In this document: in pieces, positions 16,149 through 23,966 of the stretch | How the letters are laid out: each line of letters starts with the position of its first letter | Position numbering within the stretch: position 1 is the first letter of the stretch | Assembly: GCA_015231465.1 (NCBI GenBank) | Contig: JADGBO010000006.1 | Coordinates: 1 to 32,026 of the forward strand | Direction: 5' to 3' | Length of the DNA: 32,026 bases | DNA from: Desulfamplus sp. | Lineage (GTDB): Bacteria; Desulfobacterota; Desulfobacteria; Desulfobacterales; Desulfobacteraceae | The notes under the pieces: generated by a model | The model's input: only the letters and a program-made list of their open reading frames with translations | What the model was told of the DNA's origin: nothing | Databases searched by the model: none | Made by a program: the position numbers and the translations under genes

Positions 16149-17942
16149 CTAAATTTTGAATTTACTTACGGTCTGCTTCATCTTTTCAGATATTTCAAAC
16201 AGCTCAGCGGATTTGTCATTGAGATCAGCACTGTTTCTGGACATATCCTGGGCAGATGCATTCACATCTGCAATATCCCTTGCAATCTCTTCGGACACCG
16301 CCGATGTCTGGGATACATTTTCATTGACTTCGCTGATTCCCTGGGATGCCTGCATAACATTTTCAGCGATTTCACTTGTGGTTCTTGACTGCTCATCCAC
16401 GGAAGCCGCTATTTCAGAAACTGTTTTATTGACGCTGTTGATTACAGCAGATATCTCTTCAATATCCTTGACAGTCTCCATGGTGGATTTTTGAATGTCC
16501 TCAATCATCTGATTTATTTCGCTGGTGGCATCCGAGGTTTGTTTAGCCAGTTCTTTTATCTCGTTGGCAACCACGGCAAAGCCCTTGCCGGCCTCTCCTG
16601 CCCTGGCCGCTTCAATGGTGGCGTTAAGTGCCAGAAGATTGGTCTGTTCGGAAATACTGCTGATTGCCTCGGTGACCTTGCCGATTTCCGTGGCGGCTTT
16701 TCCCAGCTTGTCAACCCTTTCAGATGCCGTCATGGCCTGTTGAACAGCCTTGTGGGTTATATCCCTTGCCTTGTCCGAGTTGCTTGATATGGCATTTATG
16801 TTCCGTGTTATATCTTCGGCAGAGGTCGCCACTATGCTGATATTTGTGGATGCCTGCTCCATGGCCGCTGCAACCGAGTTCATGTTTGAACTCATCTCTT
16901 CGGCAGCCACGGCAACGGTATTGGCATTGCCCGAGGTTTTTTCCGAACCTGACGAGAGGGATTCGGCTATGGCCTGGAGGCCGCTGGAGGAACCAAGAAG
17001 TACCTTGCTGTTCTCGGATATTTCAGACATCATTTTTCTTAAGCTTGCGGCCATGTCATTGAGATTGGCAAACATCTCGCCAAACTCATCCCCTGATTTT
17101 GCATCCCCTGATTTTACATCCCCTGATTTTATATCCCCTGATTTTATATCCCCTGATTCTGCATCCCCTGATTTTATTTCAATGGTGCCTGTCAGGTCCC
17201 CATTGGAGATTCTCTTGATGAATACCCTTGAAAGATCAAGGGGCTTTACAATGTTTATCTGTATCAGAAGCCATACCATTATGCTGATGACGATCAAGAT
17301 TGCCGCAGTCCATAGGGCTATGCTGATTCTTGCCTTTGCAACGGCCTTGTGGGCCGCCTCAAGGGAGCCTATGATTTCAAAGGCCCCATGAATTTCTCCC
17401 TCTTTCCAGCCTTCCATGGTGCCGCCGGTGGGATCCTTTTTGCCTTTGGGGTTTCCGTGGCAGAAGAGGCAATCCTTTGTAAGACGCACCGGCTTGAAGT
17501 AACGTATCTGATCTTTTTCGATGACGATCTTCTCTTCAAGGTTTTTTTCGGTGATCTCCCTCAGTATTGCCGCTTCAAGTTCAGTGGGGGTATTGGCCGG
17601 ATTCCTGGGATTGAACTTTGGCACCCTGAAATCATACCCTGCTTTTTGGGCATTGATTTTGGCCATGTTGATGGCCGTTATAATGGGAACGGCCTGGACA
17701 ATGTTGTTTTTATCAAGCTCTTCAAAGGGCTTTATGATTCCCTGATTCAGCTTGGCAGCCATCTCGCTTCTGCCCGCTTCCGCCATGAGTACAACGGCCC
17801 GGCTTTTTTCAATGGTACTCTGTTCAGCCCATGTCCGGATGTCATTGATCCTCTGGGCAGCGAGGATAAGGGCCACCACAAGGGGCCCTAGTATGACTAT
17901 GGTAAAAATTTTCCATTTAACGCTAATTTTTTTGATACCCAT
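16149..17942 (-). CDS. Methyl-accepting chemotaxis protein with haem-c sensor domain
   Basis: 597 aa with GGGAGC before ATG 17942. TM1 spans residues ~12-29 ([18 protein letters not shown]). The periplasmic part matches DUF3365 (Tll0287-like): [15 protein letters not shown] ... [20 protein letters not shown], with a c-type haem motif C158-x-x-C161-H162. TM2 is ~205-227, followed by HAMP. The cytoplasmic tail has the MCP hairpin tip ([20 protein letters not shown]). It would sense redox state, oxygen or NO through haem and signal to a CheA/CheW complex encoded elsewhere. The HAMP region is interrupted by a KSGDx array (see the repeat entry). No che gene is adjacent, so it is an orphan receptor. 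Confidence 0.93.
   Translation of the reverse strand: MGIKKISVKWKIFTIVILGPLVVALILAAQRINDIRTWAEQSTIEKSRAVVLMAEAGRSEMAAKLNQGIIKPFEELDKNNIVQAVPIITAINMAKINAQKAGYDFRVPKFNPRNPANTPTELEAAILREITEKNLEEKIVIEKDQIRYFKPVRLTKDCLFCHGNPKGKKDPTGGTMEGWKEGEIHGAFEIIGSLEAAHKAVAKARISIALWTAAILIVISIMVWLLIQINIVKPLDLSRVFIKRISNGDLTGTIEIKSGDAESGDIKSGDIKSGDVKSGDAKSGDEFGEMFANLNDMAASLRKMMSEISENSKVLLGSSSGLQAIAESLSSGSEKTSGNANTVAVAAEEMSSNMNSVAAAMEQASTNISIVATSAEDITRNINAISSNSDKARDITHKAVQQAMTASERVDKLGKAATEIGKVTEAISSISEQTNLLALNATIEAARAGEAGKGFAVVANEIKELAKQTSDATSEINQMIEDIQKSTMETVKDIEEISAVINSVNKTVSEIAASVDEQSRTTSEIAENVMQASQGISEVNENVSQTSAVSEEIARDIADVNASAQDMSRNSADLNDKSAELFEISEKMKQTVSKFKI
17087..17176 (-). repeat. 15-bp tandem repeat (KSGDx) inside a HAMP domain
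   Basis: Six copies of ATCCCCTGATTTT plus two variable bases, in frame, encoding SGDxK units at residues ~258-285. A normal HAMP would read from GTIEIKSGD straight into [12 protein letters not shown], so about 25 extra residues have been added next to the conserved DExG motif between the two HAMP helices. Confidence 0.92.
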
Positions 17943-17963
17943 TGTTCATGCTCCCTATAACCA

Positions 17964-18100
17964 CCATGGCGGCATTACCGCCACAATCGAAATGATGAAA
18001 GTCCTTGAACGACGGGGACTTTCATATAAACAAATATGGCGGCCCACCGCCACAATCGAAATGATGAAAGTCCTTAAACGGCGGGGACTTTCATATAAAA
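17964..18100. repeat. Two tandem REP-like double-hairpin units
   Basis: Unit 1 (17964-18030) reads CATGGCGGCATTACCGCC, ACAATCGAAATGATGAAAGT, CCTTGAACGACGGGGACTTTCATATAAA. Unit 2 (18035-18100) is the same with small changes. Each has a GGCGG/CCGCC stem and a GAAAGTCC/GGGACTTTC stem. They lie between the solute-binding gene's stop and the chemoreceptor start. Orientation is opposite to the copies at 7768 and 19413. Confidence 0.88.
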
Positions 18101-18106
18101 TGGATT

Positions 18107-18868
18107 CTAAATTTCTTCGCTTACGTTATATTTTTTTAGAATTTCTGAGTAAATACCCTTATCTTTTATTCTTTTAATGGCCTGGTTCACTTTTTCCGTA
18201 ATAGCTTGGGCATCAGGATAGGTACGCGATACCATGAGACGAAGTTGGTCATTGTTAAGAGGGGTGCTTACAATGGCAAAATTATCAATCTCGGTAGGAA
18301 ATAGTGTTTTTATTAAATCCCATCCAACCAGCTCATCGGTGGCAAGGAGATCAAATCTTCCACCATGAAGTTTTTTCATGCCAAGTTCATCACTTACAGC
18401 CAGATCAAGTTCAATCCCGGCATCCTTAAATGCCTTTTCATACCAGTATCCAGCAGTTCCGCCTATTTTGTAGTTTTTTAAGTCTTCAAACGTTTCCCAC
18501 ACAACATCTGATTTGATATTTTTTTTCAGATAAAAGAATCTGCCCGTTGAGTTAGCCAGGGGATCGCTGAAATCATATTTGGCTTTCCTGTCTTCATTTA
18601 TCATATAAGGAAATGCTGCAAAAGCCCTGCCTTTTTGTATGGCATCTTCACATCTTAACCAGGGATAAAATTTATACTCAATTTCAAGTCCGGCTTCTTT
18701 AAATACAGCAGATACAATTTCAGTAAAAAAGCCGTAGCCTTCCATTTTTTCAGAGGTGTAAGGGGGCCATTCTCCTGTTGCAAGAACAATTTTGTCCGAT
18801 GCCGTACAAACAGATGAGAAGATCAAGACAGACGTAATAACAATGCCAATCAAACTAATCTTTTTCAT
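18107..18868 (-). CDS. Family 3 periplasmic solute-binding protein
   Basis: 253 aa with GAGAGAAA before ATG 18868 and a signal peptide (ISLIGIVITSVLIFSSVCTA, cleavage near residue 23). The mature protein matches the SBP_bac_3 fold: LATGEWPPYTSEKMEGYGFF at the start, an AFPYMINEDRKAKYDFSDPL segment, IGGTAGYWYEKAF at the second lobe and GGRFDLLATDEL later. The family binds polar amino acids or similar small solutes. The ligand cannot be assigned from sequence. No ABC permease is next to it; the only amino-acid ABC ATPase in the window lies 8 kb away. It is less GC-rich than the MCP gene beside it. Confidence 0.9.
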   Translation of the reverse strand: MKKISLIGIVITSVLIFSSVCTASDKIVLATGEWPPYTSEKMEGYGFFTEIVSAVFKEAGLEIEYKFYPWLRCEDAIQKGRAFAAFPYMINEDRKAKYDFSDPLANSTGRFFYLKKNIKSDVVWETFEDLKNYKIGGTAGYWYEKAFKDAGIELDLAVSDELGMKKLHGGRFDLLATDELVGWDLIKTLFPTEIDNFAIVSTPLNNDQLRLMVSRTYPDAQAITEKVNQAIKRIKDKGIYSEILKKYNVSEEI

Positions 18869-19185
18869 AATATTTCTCTCTAATTGTTTAATTTATTTTT
18901 TTGATTTGACTTAATTTAATGCAGACTTAGAACTCAAGAGTTGTAAGTTCTCATATTTCACACCATATATTGTGGTTATATATTGCATTACACTACTATC
19001 AGTAGTTGTCAGTGGGAGAACTTATCACTCACGAGACTTAGAAGTACTCTACGTAAATTTGGAAATTGGCTTATCGTAAAATGTCGTTATCAAGTAACTT
19101 AAATTTTTGGCATGATCAATTCCTCCTTAAAAATTATGACTGACAAATATGAATAGAATTTTATCCTTTAAAATTACTGCTAAAA
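18869..19185. other. 317-bp intergenic region with 103-bp element copy 3
   Basis: AT-rich spacer between a small hypothetical gene and the solute-binding protein, both on the - strand. Apart from the 103-bp element (18933-19035) it shows no gene or clear hairpin. AAAATTACTGCTAAAATTACTG near 19170-19191 is a short direct repeat overlapping the end of the small gene. Confidence 0.55.
18933..19035 (-). mobile_element. 103-bp MITE-like element, copy 3
   Basis: Same orientation as copy 2, with a handful of substitutions. It is flanked by a perfect 8-bp direct repeat ACTTAGAA (18925-18932 and 19036-19043). Located about 65 bp upstream of the solute-binding protein start, so it may carry or displace that promoter. 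Confidence 0.9.
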
Positions 19186-19389
19186 TTACTGTTGCAATTC
19201 ATCATTTTTTGGCAGGATAAATTCCTCAAGTTTTTTAAACATGGCTTCAGGCCACTCTTCGGCATACAAAAAGAGTTCCTTTTCGGTATCATCCATACTG
19301 TTTCTTATGTGGGGAGGAAGGCTTTCAAAAGCCATCTTCCGTTCAGGGTCAATTCTGGGGGCAGGGGGTTCTGTTTTTCTCTTTTTCAT
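19186..19389 (-). CDS. Small hypothetical protein
   Basis: 67 aa, rich in Lys, Glu and Pro (MKKRKTEPPAPRIDPERKM ... SLPPHIRNSMDDTEKELF ... EEWPEAMFKKLEEFILPKN). It is predicted soluble and cytoplasmic, with a helical C-terminal half. No family was recognised. The composition and codon use look protein-like, but the Shine-Dalgarno is weak (GGATGAAAC before ATG 19389) and a REP-like repeat begins about 23 bp upstream. It sits just downstream of the restriction-modification pair, from which the REP array separates it. Confidence 0.5.
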   Translation of the reverse strand: MKKRKTEPPAPRIDPERKMAFESLPPHIRNSMDDTEKELFLYAEEWPEAMFKKLEEFILPKNDELQQ

Positions 19390-19411
19390 GATGTTTCATC
19401 CGATGGTTTTT

Positions 19412-19552
19412 TTTATATGAAAGTCCCCGCCGTTCAGGGACTTTCATCACTTCGATTGTGGCGGTAATGCCGCCATGGAGGTTTATATGAAAGTCCCCAT
19501 ATTTTAAGGCTCCCGGGACTTTCATGCTTCGATTGTGGCGGTGGGACACCAT
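19412..19552. repeat. Two REP-like double-hairpin units
   Basis: Unit 1 (19412-19476) reads TATATGAAAGTCCCCGCCGT, TCAGGGACTTTCATCACTTCG, then GTGGCGGTAATGCCGCCATGG. Unit 2 (19484-19552) has an altered loop (CCCCATATTTTAAGGCTCCC) and a diverged second stem (GGCGGTGGGACACCATGG). They end five bases from the methyltransferase stop codon. Confidence 0.88.
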
Positions 19553-19557
19553 GGCCG

Positions 19558-20580
19558 TTATGTAATCTTTTTATTATTATAGAGTTTTTCGATTTCTCTA
19601 ATAAACAAGTCCATTTGTACCGATTCATTTGTATATGAGTTAATTGATTCGATAGATTTTTGGGCTATTTCGACGGACTTATACTCTTTATCTATCCCAA
19701 TGTATTGCCTGCCTTCACTAATAGCAGCAATTGCCGTAGTTCCGCTTCCGATAAAACAGTCAAGAACTATTTCCTCTGGATCAGTCAACAATTTTATCAC
19801 CCTTCTCGGTAATTCGACTGGAAATTTTGAGTCATGATCAGCATTGCTTCGGACAGATGGAATATCCCATACACCCCTTGACCCCCAATTAACCCATTCT
19901 TGTTTAGTAAGTCGTGAACGATCTACTTTAGTTATACCTGGCTTCCAAAAAAAATAGATGTATTCAGATTCATCAACAGAACGATATGATATTGTATGCC
20001 ATTTAGAGCTTTCCCATGCAGCATCCTTCACCCAAATTCTACGGTCATATAAATAGAATCCAGCCTCTAATGCAGCTTCTTCTATAAAACCACCGACTAA
20101 AAAAATTCTTGTTTGAGTCTGATATTTACCCCCCCTGATATTATTGCCGTTAAGCCTTCTATCAATTGTTTGTTCGCTACATTTAAAATGTTCGGCTAAT
20201 TTATATCTGTTCCAATCCGGATGTTTTTCTTTGAGATTTAATATTTCTCCCTTTGATAATTTTATTTTTTTTAGGGATATATTTTCAGCCATTATTTTTG
20301 GCATTGATTCATCTTTAAAGCACAAAATATCAGCAATATTTATTACTATAAATCCACCCGGTTTTATAATTGAAAAATGCAATTTAATAACATCTCGAAG
20401 TAATTTTTTCCATGCTTCAAAAGTCAAATCTTTCTCATAATCCTTTCCAACGTAATAAGGAGGTGACCAAACGCTTATGGCAATAGATTCAGGTTCAATT
20501 TTTTTTAGCAATACCCTTGAATCCCCACAATATATATCATTGGGTTCCAACATTTTTAAAAATTTTTTTATGATTGCCAT
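19558..20580 (-). CDS. Type II DNA methyltransferase, probable N4-cytosine
   Basis: 340 aa from ATG 20580, preferred over an upstream in-frame GTG at 20592 because GGAGTG precedes it. Motif order is catalytic first: SVWSPPYYVG with SPPY at residues 39-42 (motif IV; S-P-P-Y is typical of N4-cytosine enzymes), PGGFIVINIAD (~74-84), then KFPVELPRRVI and LDCFIGSGTT (motif I, the AdoMet site, 273-282). This is the beta-type arrangement. Between them, residues ~112-146 hold a helix-turn-helix-like stretch (YKLAEHFKCSEQTIDRRLN). It overlaps the end of the SfiI-like endonuclease gene by 13 bp and would protect the host DNA from it. The gene is visibly AT-rich relative to rsmE and serA. Confidence 0.88.
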   Translation of the reverse strand: MAIIKKFLKMLEPNDIYCGDSRVLLKKIEPESIAISVWSPPYYVGKDYEKDLTFEAWKKLLRDVIKLHFSIIKPGGFIVINIADILCFKDESMPKIMAENISLKKIKLSKGEILNLKEKHPDWNRYKLAEHFKCSEQTIDRRLNGNNIRGGKYQTQTRIFLVGGFIEEAALEAGFYLYDRRIWVKDAAWESSKWHTISYRSVDESEYIYFFWKPGITKVDRSRLTKQEWVNWGSRGVWDIPSVRSNADHDSKFPVELPRRVIKLLTDPEEIVLDCFIGSGTTAIAAISEGRQYIGIDKEYKSVEIAQKSIESINSYTNESVQMDLFIREIEKLYNNKKIT

Positions 20581-21287
20581 AATCCAATACACTCCATAGT
20601 AGATTCATCATAAGTTATCGTCTGCACACGCCATGCTGCTTTTGATTTCAATCGGATAAAACTAACTCGCACCCTGAAATCTTGGCCTAATGTGGGTGCG
20701 TTTCTACCGGCAAACCAAATTCCGTCTTCAACTGTTGGATTATATCTATCTTGAAGTCGCCCGTTAGGTATTACTGCTATTGTAACTTCACGCAGGTGAT
20801 GCACACCATCTGAGTCATCATTATACATAAAGTGAACAAGACAAGTAGTCGTTAAATAATTTTTTTCACCATATTCAGATATTTCTGGTAAAAAACCCTT
20901 TTCGATAATATTATTGCCTGATCTTTGTTGTTTTATCCACATTGAAGTTTGAGACATTTGAATTGTGGCTGATCTGTTTTCTTTTTCAGCCTTTGAATCT
21001 ATGAACAAAGCTTGTCTGACTGTTTGTTCCGGAAGAATAACATATCTCGCCTTTTTATAATCCACATTTCCGTAAATTCGCTGTTGAACATTAAATCCAG
21101 AAAGCCTGTCAAGTAATTCTCTTGTAATATCTTCGGCAATATCTTTAACACTATCGGGTGATTTCAGAAATATTTCATGTGATTCCATTCCAAAATCTAT
21201 TACCGCTTGAAATACCCAACGTAAAGTGAGTTTTTCAATTTCTTCAATTTCATCCAATGAAAGATCAACAGGATTTTTTTCTGTCAT
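20568..21287 (-). CDS. SfiI-family type II restriction endonuclease
   Basis: 239 aa with AGGAA before ATG 21287. From memory of the SfiI sequence, the match is collinear: LSLDEIEEIEKLTLRWVFQA at the N-terminus, AEDITRELLDRL, then GNVDYKKARYV, FIDSKAEKENRSATIQMSQ, VHFMYND, VIPNGRLQDRYNP, FAGRNAPTLG, RVRVSFIRLKSKAAWRVQTI. The DYKK ... IDSKAEK pair corresponds to the PD-(D/E)xK catalytic centre. SfiI cuts GGCCNNNNNGGCC as a tetramer acting on two sites. Whether this protein shares that specificity is an inference. The stop overlaps the methyltransferase start by 13 bp, so the two form an operon. AT-rich and bracketed by 103-bp elements, it is probably acquired. Confidence 0.82.
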   Translation of the reverse strand: MTEKNPVDLSLDEIEEIEKLTLRWVFQAVIDFGMESHEIFLKSPDSVKDIAEDITRELLDRLSGFNVQQRIYGNVDYKKARYVILPEQTVRQALFIDSKAEKENRSATIQMSQTSMWIKQQRSGNNIIEKGFLPEISEYGEKNYLTTTCLVHFMYNDDSDGVHHLREVTIAVIPNGRLQDRYNPTVEDGIWFAGRNAPTLGQDFRVRVSFIRLKSKAAWRVQTITYDESTMECIGLWQS

Positions 21288-21308
21288 AATTTCCTTTTAG
21301 CCAATGAT

Positions 21309-21411
21309 CTCGTGAGTGATAAGTTCTCCCACTGACCACTGCTGATAGTACTGTAATGCAATATATAATCACAATATATGGTGTGGAATATGAGAACTTA
21401 CAACTCTTGAG
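21309..21411 (+). mobile_element. 103-bp MITE-like element, copy 4
   Basis: Appears identical to copy 1 and in the same orientation. It is flanked by a perfect 8-bp direct repeat CCAATGAT (21301-21308 and 21412-21419). It lies only 21 bp upstream of the restriction endonuclease start codon, just outside its Shine-Dalgarno site, so the operon's promoter must be in or beyond the element. Confidence 0.92.
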
Positions 21412-21488
21412 CCAATGATAATGTAATTGTTAATCCGCCCAACATTAAAATGATATGGGTATTTTCACGGGTAACGATAATAAAAGTA

Positions 21489-22208
21489 TTAATACAATTT
21501 CGATATGATGTATGGCACGGCAGTTTCAAGTCTCAATATCCTTTGACCCAGGTGTACTGTTTCAAAGCCCGATCTTTCAAGGGTTTTAACCTCCCTGTCA
21601 ATGAATCCCCCTTCCGGGCCCATGGCAAGGATTGTCTCCCTGCCCACATTGACAGGACATGGCACGCTCCCTTTTCCAGGGTGGGCGGTGAGAAGAAGGG
21701 GAGCGGGTTTTCTATCTGTGAGCATTGGAAGGTCGTCGTCTATAAAGGACATGAAGAGCTGTTGCATGTGGATGCGGGGCATTATGGTATCCCTTGCCTG
21801 CTCCAGACCCAGAATCAGCTCGGATTGAAGGCTTTGGGGGGCAAGCAGGGGTGAGCCCCAGTAACTTTTTTCCACACGCCAGGTGTTTATAAGATAGATA
21901 TCCTTCACTCCCAGGGATGACACCGAGTGTAGTATCCGCCGGAGCATCTTGGGCCGGGGCAGTGCAAGTAAAAGGGTAAGGGGAGGGAAGGGGGGAGGCT
22001 CTGTGTCAAGTATAACATGGAGCCCAATGGAATCTTTGGAGATACTTTGAACACTCCCCTCGCCCATGGGACCGTTTATCAGGCCCACCTTCAGTCTATC
22101 TCCAGGTTTTATCCTGTTGACATCCCTTAGATGGGCCATTCTCCTGCCTTTGAGGATAACAAAATCCGGCCCTTCAAAATCGTCCTTAAAAAGAAGGATA
22201 AGGTTCAT
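21489..22208 (-). CDS. rsmE: 16S rRNA (uracil1498-N3)-methyltransferase RsmE
   Basis: 239 aa from ATG 22208 (MNLILLFKDD). An in-frame GTG at 22220 would add four residues, and neither start has a strong Shine-Dalgarno. The protein has the N-terminal PUA-like part (FVILKGRRMAHLRDVNRIKPGD) and a C-terminal SPOUT domain with the knot signature MGPEGGF and LGQRILRLETAVPYI. The family methylates U1498 of 16S rRNA. The loop region LALPRPKMLRRILHSVSSLG is also typical. It lies after serA on the same strand. Confidence 0.9.
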   Translation of the reverse strand: MNLILLFKDDFEGPDFVILKGRRMAHLRDVNRIKPGDRLKVGLINGPMGEGSVQSISKDSIGLHVILDTEPPPFPPLTLLLALPRPKMLRRILHSVSSLGVKDIYLINTWRVEKSYWGSPLLAPQSLQSELILGLEQARDTIMPRIHMQQLFMSFIDDDLPMLTDRKPAPLLLTAHPGKGSVPCPVNVGRETILAMGPEGGFIDREVKTLERSGFETVHLGQRILRLETAVPYIISKLY

Positions 22209-22226
22209 ATAATCAGGCACAGGAAA

Positions 22227-22248
22227 CCCCGTCCCCTTGTGGGCGGGG
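22227..22248 (-). terminator. Possible hairpin between serA and rsmE
   Basis: Read on the - strand, CCCCGCCC-acaa-GGGGACGGGG followed by TTTCC forms a GC-rich hairpin right after the serA stop and just before rsmE. The short T-run makes it a weak intrinsic-terminator candidate, and it may attenuate read-through into rsmE. Confidence 0.4.
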
Positions 22249-22267
22249 TAGTTGATGGAGTTTTAAA

Positions 22268-23848
22268 TTAAAGTTCGTAACGTATTATGGAGTGAACCTT
22301 GTCCAGGGCCTCCAGCTCCTTGGAGACATCTTCGGATACAGGAGTATCTGTCCGGATGAAGATTATGTTCCTGTCTCCGTCATCCTCCCGGCCCACCATC
22401 ATTCTGCCGATGTTCAGGCCGTGTTTGCCAAGGCATGTGCCGATGTCGCCGATGGCTCCCGGTACATCCTTGTTGTGAATGATGGAGAGATAGCCTTCGG
22501 GAACCACTTCAAGGCGGAATTTGTTGATTCTTATGATCCTTGCATCATCTTTTCCGAAGATTGTGCCGCATATCAGATGCTCATCCTTTTCATAGATTAC
22601 CCGCATACGGATGAGATTTATGTAGTGTTCGCTCTCCTGGCTGGCGGTCTCGGATATCTTTATACCCATCTCCTGTGCCAGGGATGTGGCATTGACCGAG
22701 TTGACATTGTACTTGACCAGGGGCGTGAGAAAACCCCGGATCGCTGCAAGGGTAACGGGTTTCATGTCCAGATCCAGGAAATTGCCGGCATACTCAATCT
22801 TGATCTCCCTGATGGGACCACTGGTCATGAATGTGTGCATCTTGCCGATGCGTTCTGCAAGGTATAGATAGGGAGTGAGTTTTTTCAGCAGATCTCCAGT
22901 GACCGAGGGAACATTCACCGCGTTTATGACAGTATCGTGCTTGAGATAAGCTATGATCTGGTTTGCCACGGCCACGGCAACATTTGTCTGGGCCTCTTTG
23001 GTGGATGCTCCAAGATGGGGGGTGCCGATGACCTTGTCCAGGGTCAGGAGGGGAGTGTCCCCGGGAGGTTCCTGTTCAAAAACGTCCAGGGCCGCACCTG
23101 CCACCTTTCCGCTTGTTATGGCATCATAAAGGTCCCCTTCATGGATGATACCTCCCCGGGCACAGTTGACTATCATGACCCCATCCTTCATAATCTCAAA
23201 GGCTTTTTTGTTCAGGAGATTGGTGGTGGCCGGCAGTTTGGGAACATGGATGGATATGTAGTCCGAGCGCCTGTAGAGTTCTTCTATGGTCACGCACTCA
23301 TATCCTGATTTTTCGATGTGTTCGCAGGTTACATTGGGGTCGAAAACAATTACCTTCATCTTGATACCCTGGGCAAGGGATGCCACAATGGAGCCAATGT
23401 TTCCAAAACCTATGATGCCGAGGGTTTTATTGAAAAGCTCCCGGCCCTGGAGTTTTTTCTTCTCCCATAGCCCGGACTTGAGTGTTGAGGTTCCCTGGGG
23501 GATGTTACGGGTGAGGGCCATCATCATGGCAACGGCATGCTCTGCGGTGGTCCGGGTGTTTCCCCCCGGGGTGTTCATGACGGCAATACCCTTCTGGGTA
23601 GCGGCTGGTATATCCACATTGTCAAGACCAATGCCGGCACGTCCCACAACCTTTAGATTTGTGGCAGCTTCAATGATCTCGCTGGTAACCTTGGTGGCAC
23701 TTCTAATGGCAAGGCCGTCATACTCTCCGATGATCTCCTTTAGTTCTTGGGGGGTCAGTCCTGTCTTGACATCCAGCTCTATTCCCTCTTCGTTTCTGAA
23801 TATTTCGAGACCCTCATCTCCCATCTTGTCACTGACAAGTACCTTCAT
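22268..23848 (-). CDS. serA: D-3-phosphoglycerate dehydrogenase
   Basis: 526 aa, the long form with an inserted domain and an ACT domain. It catalyses the NAD-dependent first step of serine synthesis. GGAGATG precedes ATG 23848. The N-terminal substrate domain (VLVSDKMGDEGLEIF, YDGLAIRSATKVT) is followed by the Rossmann motif GFGNIG (147-152). Catalytic signatures are NCARGGIIHEGDL (Arg), ALDVFEQEPP (Glu) and TPHLGAST (His). The allosteric substrate-binding region spans ~318-445 and a C-terminal ACT domain carries IIHNKDVPGAIGDIGTCLGK. It is likely serine-regulated as in relatives. No other serine-pathway gene is nearby. Confidence 0.96.
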   Translation of the reverse strand: MKVLVSDKMGDEGLEIFRNEEGIELDVKTGLTPQELKEIIGEYDGLAIRSATKVTSEIIEAATNLKVVGRAGIGLDNVDIPAATQKGIAVMNTPGGNTRTTAEHAVAMMMALTRNIPQGTSTLKSGLWEKKKLQGRELFNKTLGIIGFGNIGSIVASLAQGIKMKVIVFDPNVTCEHIEKSGYECVTIEELYRRSDYISIHVPKLPATTNLLNKKAFEIMKDGVMIVNCARGGIIHEGDLYDAITSGKVAGAALDVFEQEPPGDTPLLTLDKVIGTPHLGASTKEAQTNVAVAVANQIIAYLKHDTVINAVNVPSVTGDLLKKLTPYLYLAERIGKMHTFMTSGPIREIKIEYAGNFLDLDMKPVTLAAIRGFLTPLVKYNVNSVNATSLAQEMGIKISETASQESEHYINLIRMRVIYEKDEHLICGTIFGKDDARIIRINKFRLEVVPEGYLSIIHNKDVPGAIGDIGTCLGKHGLNIGRMMVGREDDGDRNIIFIRTDTPVSEDVSKELEALDKVHSIIRYEL

Positions 23849-23966
23849 TTTTACATCTCCATCTAAAATTAAAGTTTATGTTTAACTGCTTATATCATGC
23901 TTCCGGAAGTACCATGAAAAAGGAATCCGGATTTATATTACGTACAGCCTAAGCCTTATCTTGGGA

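Noticed and set aside
17964-18177. Open frame reading through the REP-like units (MKVLERRGLSYK repeats)
   Set aside because: The same peptide appears wherever the REP-like repeat occurs and is a by-product of the hairpin sequence.
18933-21411. Composite transposon formed by 103-bp element copies 3 and 4
   Set aside because: Each copy has its own different 8-bp flanking duplication (ACTTAGAA, CCAATGAT), so they inserted independently. No outer duplication spans the unit.
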